Origin: Oleiagrimonas sp964566965
Lineage (GTDB): Bacteria > Pseudomonadota > Gammaproteobacteria > Xanthomonadales > Rhodanobacteraceae
Direction: 5' to 3'
Assembly: GCA_964566965.1 (NCBI GenBank)
Contig: CAZMKO010000101.1
Span: 1-8,402, forward strand
Length of the DNA: 8,402 nucleotides
The notes below the pieces were generated by a model. That model made no database searches. It was not told where the DNA came from and worked only from the letters and a program-made list of their open reading frames with translations. A program made the position numbers and the translations under genes. How positions within the stretch are numbered: the stretch's first letter is position 1; every line of letters begins with the position of its first letter. This document shows positions 1-4,895 of this stretch, one piece after another.

Positions 1-396
1 ACGGAGTGACTTGCGCAAGTCGCCACCGTAGAGCGCATCTTCCCGGATGTAACGATAGATGGTCATGTGGCTAATGCGGGCGACGCCATCATCAGCGAGG
101 CGGTTGGCCACCTGCTCGGGGCTCCATTGTTCGCCCCGCAACAAGTCTTCAATCAATGTGTAGATGGCTTGCTCGTGATGCCGCACACTACGTGATCTGC
201 GCCGCCGCCCGTTGGTTCGTCGCTGGGCCTTGCTGGGCCGATAGGCCCCATCAGTCTCGCAGCGGTTGCGCAGAATCTCACGGCTGACCGTGCTGGGAGA
301 ACGTCCCAGCATCCGGGCAACCACACGTATCGAGTAGCCTTGCTTCTTCAAGGTGGCAAGGGTGTATCGTTCGGGTTCGGTGAGCTGGTGGTACAT
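1..396 (-). CDS. IS30-family transposase, N-terminal part (cut by window edge)
   Basis: The minus-strand frame is open from ATG at 396 to the window edge, giving 132 codons of the transposase that mobilises an IS30-type element. The protein begins MYHQLTEPERYTLATLKKQG and continues with an IS30-type helix-turn-helix around residues 20-45 (RVVARMLGRSPSTVSREI). A basic stretch (QRRTNGRRRRSR) and a second conserved block (EQWSPEQVANRLADDG, then HMTIYRYI) follow. These are the usual N-terminal DNA-binding segments of IS30 transposases. The catalytic DDE domain would lie beyond the left edge, so intactness cannot be judged. No strong ribosome binding site is seen. The family call rests on recognised motifs and is firm; the exact IS name is not known. 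Confidence 0.9.
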   Translation of the reverse strand, partial: MYHQLTEPERYTLATLKKQGYSIRVVARMLGRSPSTVSREILRNRCETDGAYRPSKAQRRTNGRRRRSRSVRHHEQAIYTLIEDLLRGEQWSPEQVANRLADDGVARISHMTIYRYIREDALYGGDLRKSLR

Positions 397-488
397 GGGG
401 GATCGTCTCTTGCAGGAGTGATCCTTCCTAGTCTGCCAGCTCGCCTCTATCTTCGTGGGCGGCGCAGGTGTTGCACTTACTTTGTTAA
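1..488 (-). mobile_element. IS30-family insertion sequence, one end
   Basis: The element contains the transposase start and ends to the right of it in a sequence typical of IS30-family terminal inverted repeats. On the minus strand, reading inward, this is GTAAGTGCAACACC, complement of 467-480. The outer boundary is estimated at about 480-489 because the other end and the target duplication are outside the window. The element stops about 9 bp before the R'' box of an attC site, so it has inserted into the 3' end of an upstream gene cassette, whose remainder is not visible. Confidence 0.7.
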
Positions 489-496
489 CCTGCGGC

Positions 497-566
497 GGCT
501 AACAACTCAATCCAGTGGACGCCCATCCGTTTAGCGGACGGTCGCTGCTGAATTCAAGCGTTAGAC
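497..566 (+). other. attC recombination site of the preceding (lost) cassette
   Basis: This 70-bp imperfect inverted repeat has R'' GGCTAAC at 497-503 and R' GTTAGAC at 560-566 (G^TTRRRY crossover between 560 and 561). The inner arms pair roughly, AACTCAATCCAG against CTGAATTCAAG. The R' box is an exact reverse complement of the R'' box (GTCTAAC, 1216-1222) at the far end of the next cassette, as expected when R' was brought in with that cassette. Confidence 0.85.
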
Positions 567-1281
567 ATTGGAGGAACATTTGCGCGGACCCAGCCCAGAG
601 ACCAAACATCCGATGGAAGGATTTTCGCAGGTGTGCTTCATCAAGAACACCGTGCAGAACCCAAATATTGTCATTGGCGACTACACGTACTACGACGATC
701 CCGATGATTCGGAGAACTTCGAGCGCAACGTCCTGTATCACTTCCCGTTCATCGGCGACAAGCTGGTTATCGGCAAGTTCTGCGCCATTGCTCGCGGCGT
801 CAAGTTCATCATGAACGGCGCCAATCACAAACTTTCTGGTATATCCACGTACCCATTCCAGATCTTTGGCAATGGTTGGGAAAAGGCCATGCCCGCGCCC
901 GGCGACCTACCTTTCAAGGGCGACACCGTCGTAGGCAATGATGTCTGGATTGGCTACGAGGCGCTCATAATGCCTGGGGTCAAGATCGGCAATGGAGCCA
1001 TTATCTCTTCACGCTCCGTCGTTGTGTCCGATGTTCCATCGTACACCATCGTTGGCGGCAATCCAGCCAAGCCCATCAAGCAGCGTTTTTCTCCAGAGGC
1101 GGTGGCAGCACTCAATAAAATTGCGTGGTGGGACTGGCCTATCGAAAAGATCACGGAGCACTTGGAGCAAATCGTTTCAGGCGACATTGGTACCCTGCAG
1201 AGGTGTGCAGCCAATGTCTAACAAGTCACTGCAGCCGATCGCCAGCCCGATACGCGGGCTGTCGGCGGCTGAGTTCCAGCG
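561..1281 (+). mobile_element. Integron gene cassette 1 (vat-like acetyltransferase)
   Basis: The cassette runs from the TT of R' at 561 to the G of the next R' at 1281, 721 bp. It contains one gene that fills almost the whole unit, and the stop codon lies inside the R'' box of its own attC. No promoter is evident in the cassette. Expression would depend on an upstream array promoter or on read-through, and the IS30 element now separates the cassette from whatever lay upstream. Confidence 0.82.
580..1221 (+). CDS. Vat-like streptogramin A / xenobiotic O-acetyltransferase (hexapeptide-repeat)
   Basis: This cytoplasmic enzyme should transfer acetyl from acetyl-CoA to a hydroxyl of a small molecule; relatives inactivate streptogramin A (Vat) or chloramphenicol (CatB type). 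The N-terminus GPSPETKHPMEG matches the Vat pattern GPxPxxxxPxxG. NPNIVIGDYTYYDD, YHFPFIGDKLVIGKFC, FIMNGANHK and STYPFQIFGNGWE follow, then a left-handed beta-helix block (GNDVWIGYEALIMPGVKIGNGA) and IVGGNPAKPIKQRF. The His of GANHK (residue 83) matches the catalytic His of the family. The length of 213 aa is normal. I chose TTG at 580 because GGAGGAA lies at 570-576; TTG at 568 or ATG at 613 are alternatives, but 613 would lose the conserved GPxP segment. The drug actually acetylated cannot be told from sequence, and many environmental homologues have no proven resistance role. Confidence 0.88.
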   Translation: MRGPSPETKHPMEGFSQVCFIKNTVQNPNIVIGDYTYYDDPDDSENFERNVLYHFPFIGDKLVIGKFCAIARGVKFIMNGANHKLSGISTYPFQIFGNGWEKAMPAPGDLPFKGDTVVGNDVWIGYEALIMPGVKIGNGAIISSRSVVVSDVPSYTIVGGNPAKPIKQRFSPEAVAALNKIAWWDWPIEKITEHLEQIVSGDIGTLQRCAANV

Positions 1282-1287
1282 TTATAT
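1216..1287 (+). other. attC site of cassette 1
   Basis: R'' is GTCTAAC at 1216-1222, overlapping the acetyltransferase stop codon, and R' is GTTATAT at 1281-1287. R' departs slightly from the GTTRRRY consensus. Between them are a GC-rich internal hairpin (GCCAGCCCG / CGGGCTGTCGGC) and L-type arms. R' pairs, with one mismatch, with the R'' of the following cassette (ACATAAC, 1911-1917). Confidence 0.8.
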
Positions 1288-1290
1288 GAC

Positions 1291-1319
1291 TTGACAAGTG
1301 TAACGTTACACGTGACACT
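1291..1319 (+). promoter_or_regulatory. higBA promoter with palindromic operator
   Basis: A consensus -35 box TTGACA lies at 1291-1296. A perfect 14-bp palindrome, GTGTAACGTTACAC, occupies 1298-1311, inside the -35/-10 spacer. A weak -10 (GACACT) would sit at 1314-1319 with a 17-bp spacer. A repressor bound to the palindrome would block polymerase. By family knowledge the binder would be HigA, alone or with HigB. A start point near 1326 would leave the higB message nearly leaderless, consistent with the lack of a Shine-Dalgarno sequence before 1324. Confidence 0.6.
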
Positions 1320-1323
1320 GTAG

Positions 1324-1605
1324 ATGATGATACGTGGCTTCAAGCACAAGGGATTGGCGAAGTTTTTTGCCACTGGCAGCACGGCTGGCATTCAAGCCAC
1401 GCATGCCAAACGGCTTCGGCTCATCCTCGGCAGACTCAACGCTGCGTCACTCGTCAAGGACATGGATCTTCCAGGCCTCCGCCTGCACGAGCTCACGGGT
1501 AACCGACGTGGAACTTGGTCAGTCACTGTCAGCGGCAACTGGCGGGTAACCTTCCGGTTCAAAGGCGGGGAGGCTGAAGTCGTCAATTACGAGGACTATC
1601 ACTGA
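1324..1605 (+). CDS. higB: HigB/RelE-type toxin, mRNA interferase
   Basis: This 93-aa toxin belongs to the RelE/ParE superfamily. HigB toxins cut mRNA in ribosomes and are held inactive by HigA. The start MIRGFKHKGLAKFF, the middle LRLILGRLNAA and the end block GNWRVTFRFKGGEAEVVNYEDYH are characteristic of the HigB (plasmid maintenance system killer) family. The basic and aromatic residues of the RNase centre fall in WRVTFRF and the YEDYH tail. ATG at 1324 and ATG at 1327 are both possible; most relatives begin MIR, favouring 1327. The toxin gene precedes the antitoxin, the usual higBA order, and its stop codon overlaps the probable ribosome binding site of higA (GAGG at 1604-1607). The family assignment is firm; activity is inferred. 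Confidence 0.92.
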   Translation: MMIRGFKHKGLAKFFATGSTAGIQATHAKRLRLILGRLNAASLVKDMDLPGLRLHELTGNRRGTWSVTVSGNWRVTFRFKGGEAEVVNYEDYH

Positions 1606-1614
1606 GGTTTCGTT

Positions 1615-1902
1615 ATGCGCATGCACAATCCACCCCACCCCGGCGAAGTGCTTCGGGAGCTGTGCCTTGAGCCTCTTGGCCTTACGGTCACGCAGACTGC
1701 GCGAGCACTCGGTACTAGCCGCAAGACCTTGAGCGCCATTCTTAACGGCAAGGCCGGCATCAGTCCGGAAATGGCACTTCGTCTTTCTATGGCGTTCAAC
1801 ACATCGCCTGAGAGCTGGCTTGCTCAACAGTCGGAGTACGAGCTTTGGCAGGCAGAGCAGCATCGTGGCAAGCTGCACGTCAAACGACTGGTAGCTGCAT
1901 AA
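1615..1902 (+). CDS. higA: HigA-type antitoxin, XRE-family repressor
   Basis: This 95-aa antitoxin neutralises HigB and should repress its own operon. The start MRMHNPPHPGEVLRELCLEPLGLTVTQ is the hallmark HigA N-terminus. The helix-turn-helix lies at about residues 24-55 (TVTQTARALGTSRKTLSAIL), followed by NGKAGISPEMALRL and the conserved SWLAQQSEYELWQA block. Ribosome binding site GAGG at 1604-1607 is 7 nt before ATG 1615; ATG 1621 (MHNPPHPGE) is an alternative. The gene is 9 bp after higB and should be co-transcribed. Its stop lies just before the attC that ends the cassette. The likely binding target is the 14-bp palindrome at 1298-1311. Confidence 0.93.
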   Translation: MRMHNPPHPGEVLRELCLEPLGLTVTQTARALGTSRKTLSAILNGKAGISPEMALRLSMAFNTSPESWLAQQSEYELWQAEQHRGKLHVKRLVAA

Positions 1903-1910
1903 CTGCCGCC

Positions 1911-1970
1911 ACATAACACGGCGCTGCAGCGGACCTCGCGTCCGCTCGGCCGCTGAACTCTGCGTTCTGG
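1911..1970 (+). other. attC site of cassette 2, with non-consensus R' junction
   Basis: R'' is ACATAAC at 1911-1917. The internal hairpin is GCGGAC / GTCCGC, and the right arm CCGCTGAACTCTGCG leads to the crossover G at 1964. The seven bases at the R' position are GTTCTGG, which breaks GTTRRRY after GTT. The bases from 1965 onward are already in-frame VOC coding sequence. The attC half belonging to the cassette is therefore normal and only the sequence beyond the G^TT cut is foreign. Confidence 0.72.
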
Positions 1971-2192
1971 TTTGGCGAACGTGCCGAAACGCAACTTCCG
2001 ATGCACATCTGCTTTGCGGCGGACAGTCGCTCGGCAGTCGATGCGTTCCATGCTGCCGCGCTGGCGGCGGGAGCACGGGACAACGGGGTTCCGGGTGTCC
2101 GTGAGATCTATCACCCCGACTACTACGGGGCGTTCGTCATCGGCCCCGACGGACACAACATCGAGGCGGCCTGCCATCGGCCGGCGCCCTGA
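1965..2192 (+). pseudogene. Glyoxalase/VOC-family protein, C-terminal fragment
   Basis: The frame beginning TTC TGG TTT GGC at 1965 encodes FWFGERAETQLPMHICFAAD and continues through FHAAALAAGARDNGVPGVRE to HPDYYGAFVIGPDGHNIEA, then stops at 2190-2192. This is the C-terminal half of a small vicinal oxygen chelate (glyoxalase/bleomycin-resistance type) protein. The HPDYYGAF and DPDGHNIEA-type segment includes the second metal-ligand region, here GPDGHNIEA. About 60-70 N-terminal residues, with the other metal ligand, are missing, and no ribosome binding site serves the internal ATG at 2001. The fragment begins precisely at the cassette crossover point, so it is most likely a host or cassette gene cut by integron recombination. 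It is unlikely to be functional. Confidence 0.8.
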
Positions 2193-2208
2193 CGGGCGGT
2201 GGGGAAAC

Positions 2209-2292
2209 CTCGAAAAAACCGGTCGCGGGCAGGTTCGGAATGTCGACCATGGCCGCGGCAGGCATGGTCGCGGCCATGGACCGCTCCCGCAA
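2209..2292. repeat. REP-like palindromic repeat
   Basis: CTCGAAAAAACCGG at 2209-2222 is followed by a perfect 11-bp hairpin, CCATGGCCGCG (2247-2257) with CGCGGCCATGG (2269-2279) and an 11-nt loop, then CCGCTCCCGCA. The same modules recur at 4200-4318 (CTCGAAAAACCGG and GCGGCCATGGGCCGCTCCCAC). Such intergenic repeats are common in Xanthomonadales and Pseudomonas. The hairpin may also end transcription of the fragments on its left. Confidence 0.6.
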
Positions 2293-2331
2293 AGGAAATG
2301 GCGTTCGGGAAAGCAGGTCGCTCCCCACGTA

Positions 2332-2478
2332 TTGCACCGTCTGTTGCGGATTCGCAACCGGGCGCGCGGCACGAATGCCGCCTTCACGGTGGACGACGAC
2401 ATGTTGCGCCGCTTCATCCAGGGGTTCGATGCACCGGACCCGGATGAGCATGCCATCGTCGTGGTGCAAACGGTTTGA
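2332..2478 (+). pseudogene. Possible C-terminal remnant of an unknown gene
   Basis: The plus-strand frame ending at TGA 2476-2478 shows strong G/C preference at third positions and reads RLLRIRNRARGTNAAFTVDD, then DMLRRFIQGFDAPDPDEHAI and VVVQTV. No start codon with a ribosome binding site precedes it, and the frame upstream runs through the REP-like repeat. I do not recognise the product. It could be a remnant left when the cassette segment or repeat arrived, or chance coding bias in GC-rich DNA. The rest of 2193-2484 holds only the REP-like element. Confidence 0.25.
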
Positions 2479-2484
2479 TGCGGG

Positions 2485-3249
2485 TCAGCCCTGCCCGGAG
2501 AAGCGGGGGATGACTTGCTCCAGCGCGGCGCAAATGGCCGAGGCAAGGTCTTCCTGTTCCCTGATGTCGAAACGTACGGAACGGTCGAAATGCTTGGCCC
2601 AGGTAATGCAATGCAAGGTGTAATCGACCAGACGTATGGATGTGCGCATGCGCTCGGAGTCGATGCGGATGCTTCCTTCGATCAGGTGCGAGGGGCGGGG
2701 GCCGTGAATGGTTTCCGATGCGTCTTCCGGAACACGGCATTCCGGGCATATTTTTCCGAATGAAAAAAACATCCGGTGCAGCAGTTCTTCATGCAGCCCC
2801 ATGGCAAATGCATAACCCTTGCTTCGATCCATTGTTATGTGCTGGAAAGGTCGAATGGCGAGGTAGTGGAATCCGGGGTGCTGAGAAGATGGCTCGACAC
2901 GACGGAACACGGGCATGTATTGACCTGGCGGGATATTGATTTGTATGCCTTTATGGGGCGGATTTTTTTGATAATAAGAGATTAGCCGTTTTCGCAATCG
3001 CCCCATTTGTACACGCACCGTTGGATCTTCCGGGATGCAGTCTTCCGGTTTTCTCCCGAATACCTCCATTCCGATGGAGTATTCGCTGGTTTGAGCACGG
3101 TTTCCCGCGAGTGCCTGGTTGACCAAAAACACGAACAGATGACGCATGCGGCGGGCCCGGGAAAAATCGCTGCTCCGGATGATTGATTCGCAGGCGGCCC
3201 GAATATTTTCCTCGCCCAGCTCTCCAACCGTATCGATTTCGTTTGTCAC
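2485..3249 (-). CDS. Divergent transcriptional regulator, winged-helix-like plus TolB-like region
   Basis: This is a likely DNA-binding regulator of 254 aa, probably cytoplasmic. Residues about 35-115 hold the block LFVFLVNQALAG, EYSIGMEVFGR, DPTVRVQMGRLRKRLISYY and IPPGQYMPVF. That block is typical of an N-terminal domain fused to TolB-like or TPR regions in predicted signalling proteins. Residues about 128-250 resemble the TolB-like N-terminal region (AIRPF, FAMGLHEELL, LIEGSIRIDSERMRTSIRLV, WAKHFDRS, IREQEDLASAIC). The TPR tail and membrane segment often found in such proteins are absent. I chose GTG at 3249, preceded by GGAGGG (complement of 3256-3261) at 6 nt; GTG at 3252 is too close. 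The open frame reaches back to 3555, but the extra part lacks coding character. The gene diverges from the reb-like operon, whose expression it is well placed to control; this role is inferred. Confidence 0.75.
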   Translation of the reverse strand: MTNEIDTVGELGEENIRAACESIIRSSDFSRARRMRHLFVFLVNQALAGNRAQTSEYSIGMEVFGRKPEDCIPEDPTVRVQMGRLRKRLISYYQKNPPHKGIQINIPPGQYMPVFRRVEPSSQHPGFHYLAIRPFQHITMDRSKGYAFAMGLHEELLHRMFFSFGKICPECRVPEDASETIHGPRPSHLIEGSIRIDSERMRTSIRLVDYTLHCITWAKHFDRSVRFDIREQEDLASAICAALEQVIPRFSGQG

Positions 3250-3657
3250 CACGTTCCCTCCGGGCCCGTCTCGTGGTTTCCACTTTGGATGGGCCAATGC
3301 ACCTGCATGGGTGCCGTCGTGCATGAGGCGGAGGCCGGCACGTCCATCTCGGTCAGGCCCGGTTTCCGCATGACGGCTTGGCCCCCTCGAAACAGGCCTG
3401 ATGTGGCGCCTCACTGTCTTGTCCGCTTGCGAATCGGGCAGGCATCGGAGCCGGCGGGAAGTCCTGCCAAGGTGATGCCGGACGGTTGTAGGCAGACAGG
3501 GGTAGCCCCGGCTCGTGGGTGCCCGGATGCGAAGAAGCGACGCTTGGGCAGGCATGCTAAGGGGGAGTTCGGGTATTTCACATGCACATGCGAATTGTCG
3601 CGGCAGTGCGCCTCCTCTTTTTGATACATGGCTTCAATGTTCGGGATTTTTTATGTT
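3250..3657. other. Intergenic region between regulator and reb-like operon, no gene seen
   Basis: About 400 bp without a credible gene. A 111-codon plus-strand frame at 3289-3624 has no ribosome binding site and an unlikely Cys/Arg/Pro-rich product. Short inverted repeats exist (GGCAGG 3437-3442 with CCTGCC 3463-3468; GGCATC 3441-3446 with GATGCC 3474-3479) but are not convincing. The regulator promoter must lie here, yet I see no clear match. An A/T-rich stretch at 3615-3657 precedes the palindromes. The length suggests a long leader or several regulatory sites. Confidence 0.5.
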
Positions 3658-3689
3658 GTTACGGTAACAGTCGGAATGGTTACCGTAAC
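3658..3689. promoter_or_regulatory. Tandem 11-bp palindromic operator sites
   Basis: GTTACGGTAAC (3658-3668) and GTTACCGTAAC (3679-3689) are separated by 10 bp. Each is a palindrome GTTAC-N-GTAAC, and the two are also perfect reverse complements of each other. Their centres (3663 and 3684) are 21 bp apart, two helical turns, so two protein dimers would bind the same DNA face. The pair lies directly upstream of a plausible -35 box (3695), the place expected for activator binding. The divergent regulator at 2485-3249 is the obvious candidate ligand, by position only. Confidence 0.7.
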
Positions 3690-3694
3690 GATAC

Positions 3695-3724
3695 TTGTCG
3701 CGGCCGCACGGACGCCCGTAATAT
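3695..3724 (+). promoter_or_regulatory. Candidate sigma-70-type promoter of the reb-like operon
   Basis: A -35-like TTGTCG (3695-3700) and a good -10 TAATAT (3719-3724) are 18 bp apart. A start near 3731 would give a leader of about 50 nt and place the two palindromes at about -47 and -68. The weak -35 would fit a promoter needing an activator. Other promoters in the A/T-rich stretch at 3615-3657 are possible. Confidence 0.45.
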
Positions 3725-3781
3725 CCATGCCGCACGAAAGTTTAAAAAAGGGCTGCCAAGCCACGTTACGGGAGAGGAAGG

Positions 3782-4153
3782 ATGGCTGGTGAACTTCCGG
3801 ATGAAATCGTTCAGTCAATCGCGATATCGAATGCGAAGTCAATCGGTGAGCAACCCGCCATTCTCGCGAATCTGGCGCTCGCTCAGCAGATATTCAACCA
3901 GAACATGCAGCAGCAGATAAGCCTGGGTCAACAGCAAGCCATGAATCAAGTGCAGATGGCAGCTTCCGCAAAGTGTGTATCGATGATCGAAAATGCTGGC
4001 GGATGCAAAAACCAGGAAGCCATAAACAAGATGGTCAAGAATATCGAGGACATTTTGCAAAGCATGCAGAATTTCCAGGCGGCCGGGACGAAAAATTCCG
4101 ATGCCGGAAAAGAAAACAGGGAGGAGAAAGAGGGTCAGGAGGACCCGAACTGA
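3782..4153 (+). CDS. RebB-like R-body family protein (first paralogue, acidic/polar tail)
   Basis: This 123-aa protein resembles the Reb family, small proteins that polymerise into R-bodies (coiled ribbons in the cytoplasm). Residues 10-55 read VQSIAISNAKSIGEQPAILA, NLALAQQIF and QQQAMNQVQ. They follow the pattern seen in the next genes (N-K-S-x-x-EQPA, NLA, QQAMN) and in known RebB proteins (N-x-K-x-x-G-x-x-PA, then Q-rich repeats). The helical part ends near residue 100; the rest is charged (GKENREEKEGQEDPN). Unlike its paralogues it lacks the GPLEARSAVD block and carries two Cys (KCV and GGCK, about 16 residues apart). GGAGAGGAAGG precedes ATG 3782. It is the first gene of the cluster, 228 bp from the next. 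The family call is based on pattern, not a search. Confidence 0.72.
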   Translation: MAGELPDEIVQSIAISNAKSIGEQPAILANLALAQQIFNQNMQQQISLGQQQAMNQVQMAASAKCVSMIENAGGCKNQEAINKMVKNIEDILQSMQNFQAAGTKNSDAGKENREEKEGQEDPN

Positions 4154-4199
4154 CGGGCACGCTTCTGTACAACGTGCGCGAACTGCCCCGGAAGGGCAT

Positions 4200-4318
4200 C
4201 TCGAAAAACCGGTGTTTTTGTGGGAGAGGCCTCAGCCGCGATGGCTAGATCTCCGCAAGCCCTGATCGCGGCCATGGGCCGCTCCCACAGATGGGTATCG
4301 AGTATCCGGTTTTTCGAG
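4200..4318. repeat. REP-like doublet between the first two reb-like genes
   Basis: An outer perfect inverted repeat, CTCGAAAAACCGG (4200-4212) and CCGGTTTTTCGAG (4306-4318), encloses an inner one, GTGGGAG (4220-4226) and CTCCCAC (4282-4288). The two halves between are related reverse complements (AGCCGCGATGGC / GATCGCGGCCATGGGCC). This is the layout of a paired REP element. It fills most of the 228-bp gap between 4153 and 4382, could fold into a large hairpin in the transcript and could lower expression of downstream genes relative to the first. Confidence 0.7.
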
Positions 4319-4381
4319 GTTCCCGGAGGGGGTTGAACCAAATCGTTTATCCAACCTTGCCGTATCCAAAGGAGAGTTGTC

Positions 4382-4860
4382 ATGCCTGAAGCACTACCTG
4401 CCGAAGTGATCAGCGCCGTCGCGATCGGGAACCTCAAATCGATTTCCGAACAACCGGCGATGCTTTCCAACCTGGCTTACTCCAACACCGTGGCCAACAC
4501 GAACCTGTCGCAGCAGAACGCGGTTGCCAACCAGCAGGCCATGAATGAGCTGGGGGTGTCGATCCTGGCCAAGGCGTCCAACACCATCAGCAATCTCGGG
4601 CCGTTGGAGGCGCGNNNNNNNNNNNNNNNNNNNNNNNNNNNNNNNNNNNNNNNNNNNNNNNNNNNNNNNNNNNNNNNNNNNNNNNNNNNNNNNNNNNNNN
4701 NNNNNNNNNNNNNNCGATCCTGGCCAAGGCGTCCAACACCATCAGCAATCTCGGGCCGTTGGAGGCGCGCTCGGCGGTCGACATCCTTACCAACAACGAG
4801 CTGGCCCAGACCATTGCCGACATGAAGGCGACCCTGCAGGCTTTTACAGTCCAGCACTGA
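4382..4860 (+). CDS. RebB-like R-body family protein (second paralogue), interrupted by an assembly gap
   Basis: The left part begins MPEALPAEVISAVAIGNLKS, continues with ISEQPAMLSNLAYSNTV, NLSQQNAVANQQAMNELGVS and ILAKASNTISNLGPLEA, and runs into 100 Ns. The right part repeats ILAKASNTISNLGPLEAR, then SAVDILTNNELAQTIADMKA and TLQAFTVQH, stop at 4858-4860. The two frames disagree only because the N run has a placeholder length. Merging the identical 55-bp flanks gives 324 bp, an in-frame protein of 107 aa close to the usual RebB length. AGGAG at 4370-4374 precedes ATG 4382 by 7 nt. The protein is nearly collinear with the Reb domain of the next gene, pointing to tandem duplication. A structural subunit role in an R-body-like polymer is inferred. 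Confidence 0.75.
4615..4714. other. Assembly gap (100 Ns)
   Basis: Exactly 100 Ns, a standard placeholder for a gap of unknown size. The 55 bases before the gap (4560-4614) are identical to the 55 after it (4715-4769). This is what two contig ends sharing a de Bruijn k-mer overlap look like. The true sequence may be a direct join, or may contain one or more further tandem reb-like copies that the assembler could not resolve. Confidence 0.97.
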
Positions 4861-4895
4861 AGCCACTTCATCCGATTTGATCTGGAGGGCTGATC

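Larger units (their letters stand above)
1282..1964 (+). mobile_element. Integron gene cassette 2 (higBA toxin-antitoxin)
   Basis: The cassette is 683 bp, from the TT of R' at 1282 to the G at 1964 of the next crossover. It carries a toxin-antitoxin pair with its own promoter, the arrangement commonly seen in chromosomal integrons, where such pairs are thought to stabilise silent arrays. The right end joins a truncated VOC gene instead of another recognisable cassette. Confidence 0.8.

Noticed and set aside
1519..2546. Long minus-strand frames opposite higBA, the VOC fragment and the REP-like region
   Set aside because: They cross attC sites, the cassette junction and a REP-like hairpin, and encode Arg/Pro/Ser-rich products typical of antisense frames.
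3250..3555. Upstream extension of the regulator frame (about 100 more residues)
   Set aside because: The extension is Arg/Pro/Gly-rich with no domain similarity, whereas GTG at 3249 has GGAGGG at ideal spacing and is followed by the conserved region.
3289..3624. A 111-codon plus-strand frame between the regulator and the operon
   Set aside because: No ribosome binding site, Cys/Arg/Pro-rich product without recognisable motifs, and it lies in the expected regulatory gap opposite the out-of-frame extension of the regulator.
1298..3689. Similarity between the higBA palindrome (GTAACGTTAC) and the operon palindromes (GTTACNGTAAC)
   Set aside because: The half-sites are arranged in opposite order and belong to different regulator types; the shared GTTAC/GTAAC words are too short to imply a common regulator.
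4560..4769. The 55-bp direct repeat as a genuine biological repeat
   Set aside because: It directly flanks an N gap and restores one normal gene when merged, so an assembly overlap is the simpler reading; extra tandem copies are kept as a separate possibility.
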